From Lentisphaeria bacterium (GTDB taxonomy: Bacteria > Verrucomicrobiota > Lentisphaeria > Victivallales > GWF2-50-93), in the NCBI GenBank assembly GCA_020056205.1, contig JAGVIF010000550.1:1-6551 (forward strand): DNA of 6,551 bases, given 5' to 3'. Shown here piece by piece: positions 6,298 through 6,551 of the stretch; position 1 is the first letter of the stretch, and every line of letters begins with the position of its first letter. The notes below the pieces were generated by a model. It did not search any database and was not told the origin of the DNA. It saw only the letters and a program-made list of their open reading frames with translations. The position numbers and the translations under genes are program-made.

Positions 6298-6441
6298 CCT
6301 TTTTTACCTTTGCGCACCTCCATCGCTTTTTGTCTTCACACCGTACTACACATCTTGCCTTGTAAATCTTTCACATAGATGTTATTTTTCCGCAAAAAAT
6401 ATAAAGAGAGCCAATTGTAGCCGGCTCAAGGGCATATGCGC

Positions 6442-6551
6442 ATGAGCGAAAAAGAAATATCCATTTACAGGACACGGGTAACCCTGCTCGAAAAACTCAA
6501 AGATAAATATGACGACGCCGCGTGGGCGGATTTTTCTCTTTATTACAGAAA
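6442..6551 (+). CDS. ECF-like RNA polymerase sigma factor, N-terminal fragment cut by the window edge
   Basis: Only about 36 residues are present (MSEKEISIYRTR, then VTLLEKLKDKYDDAAWADF and SLYYR), with the frame open to the last base. The pattern TR-x-TLL-x-(K/R)-(L/V)-K-D, then a short acidic stretch and AW-x-x-F-x-x-YY, matches the start of region 2 in sigma-70-family ECF-type sigma factors common in PVC-group bacteria. Such proteins bind core RNA polymerase and direct it to a small regulon. AAGGG at 6428-6432 lies 9 nt before the ATG at 6442 but only 3 nt before an in-frame ATG at 6436, so I prefer 6442. The DNA-binding region 4 is outside the window, so the subfamily cannot be set. An anti-sigma partner, if any, would also be outside. 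Confidence 0.72.
   Translation, partial: MSEKEISIYRTRVTLLEKLKDKYDDAAWADFSLYYR

Larger units (their letters stand above)
6220..6441. other. Divergent intergenic region between the EF-hand gene and the sigma-factor gene
   Basis: This AT-rich region has no gene. It holds the ribosome-binding site of the EF-hand gene, a 13-bp palindrome at 6285-6297, and weak promoter-like pairs. For the plus strand, TTGTAA (6360-6365) and TATTTT (6383-6388) are spaced by 17 bp. For the minus strand, TTGTCT (6291-6296) and TAAGAA (6268-6273) are also spaced by 17 bp, but the -10 box is poor. A short GAGCC...GGCTC inverted repeat (6408-6427) sits just before the sigma-gene ribosome-binding site. None of the promoters is convincing on its own. 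Confidence 0.5.

Noticed and set aside
5555..6445. Two plus-strand open frames (5555-5977 and 5978-6445) rich in Ser, Arg and Thr
   Set aside because: They are the antisense of the heptad-repeat gene. Their repetitive SLRSRTSS-like composition is the mirror of RDRRED codons, and the minus-strand gene has a signal peptide, EF-hands, a ribosome-binding site and a terminator.

Overview
The window holds three complete genes and the start of a fourth. It looks like an ordinary chromosomal stretch carrying a solitary restriction-modification (R-M) gene. The best clue to the host is the partial gene at the right edge. Its first residues (TRVTLLEKLKDKYDDAAWADF) resemble the N-terminus of ECF-type sigma factors that I associate with the PVC group (Lentisphaerae, Verrucomicrobia, Planctomycetes). 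A DUF2851-family protein fits a PVC or Bacteroidetes-like Gram-negative host. This assignment rests on remembered sequence style, not on a search.

Layout from left to right. Bases 1-90 hold no gene that I can support. Bases 91-4017 (minus strand) encode a 1308-residue single-chain Type IIG-like R-M enzyme: an N-terminal PD-(D/E)XK nuclease core, a central N6-adenine methyltransferase (DPACGSGSF and NPPY motifs), an acidic linker, an HsdS-like target-recognition region and an unassigned C-terminal tail. A 45-bp AT-rich spacer (4018-4062) separates it from a divergent gene at 4063-5409 (plus strand), a 448-residue DUF2851 protein of unknown function. The spacer contains a perfect TATAAT inside an imperfect palindrome, and neither gene has a convincing Shine-Dalgarno site. 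The DUF2851 gene converges on 5467-6219 (minus strand), a secreted, highly charged heptad-repeat protein with EF-hand calcium loops. A strong hairpin terminator lies between the two, and its U-tract overlaps the DUF2851 stop codon. A 222-bp divergent intergenic region then leads to the truncated sigma-factor gene (from 6442, plus strand, running off the right edge).

How the genes relate. The R-M enzyme appears self-contained: cleavage, methylation and recognition are in one chain, so no partner subunit is required, and none is visible. I see no other recognised defence gene, integrase, tRNA or att-like repeat, so I cannot call this a defence island. The most distinctive unexplained signal is an 11-bp palindrome, GCGAA(A/T)TTCGC, found four times and only inside the DUF2851 gene, in all three codon phases. 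Other points of interest are a nuclease-like residue pattern in DUF2851 and a 195-bp internal duplication that appears to have built the calcium-binding repeat protein.
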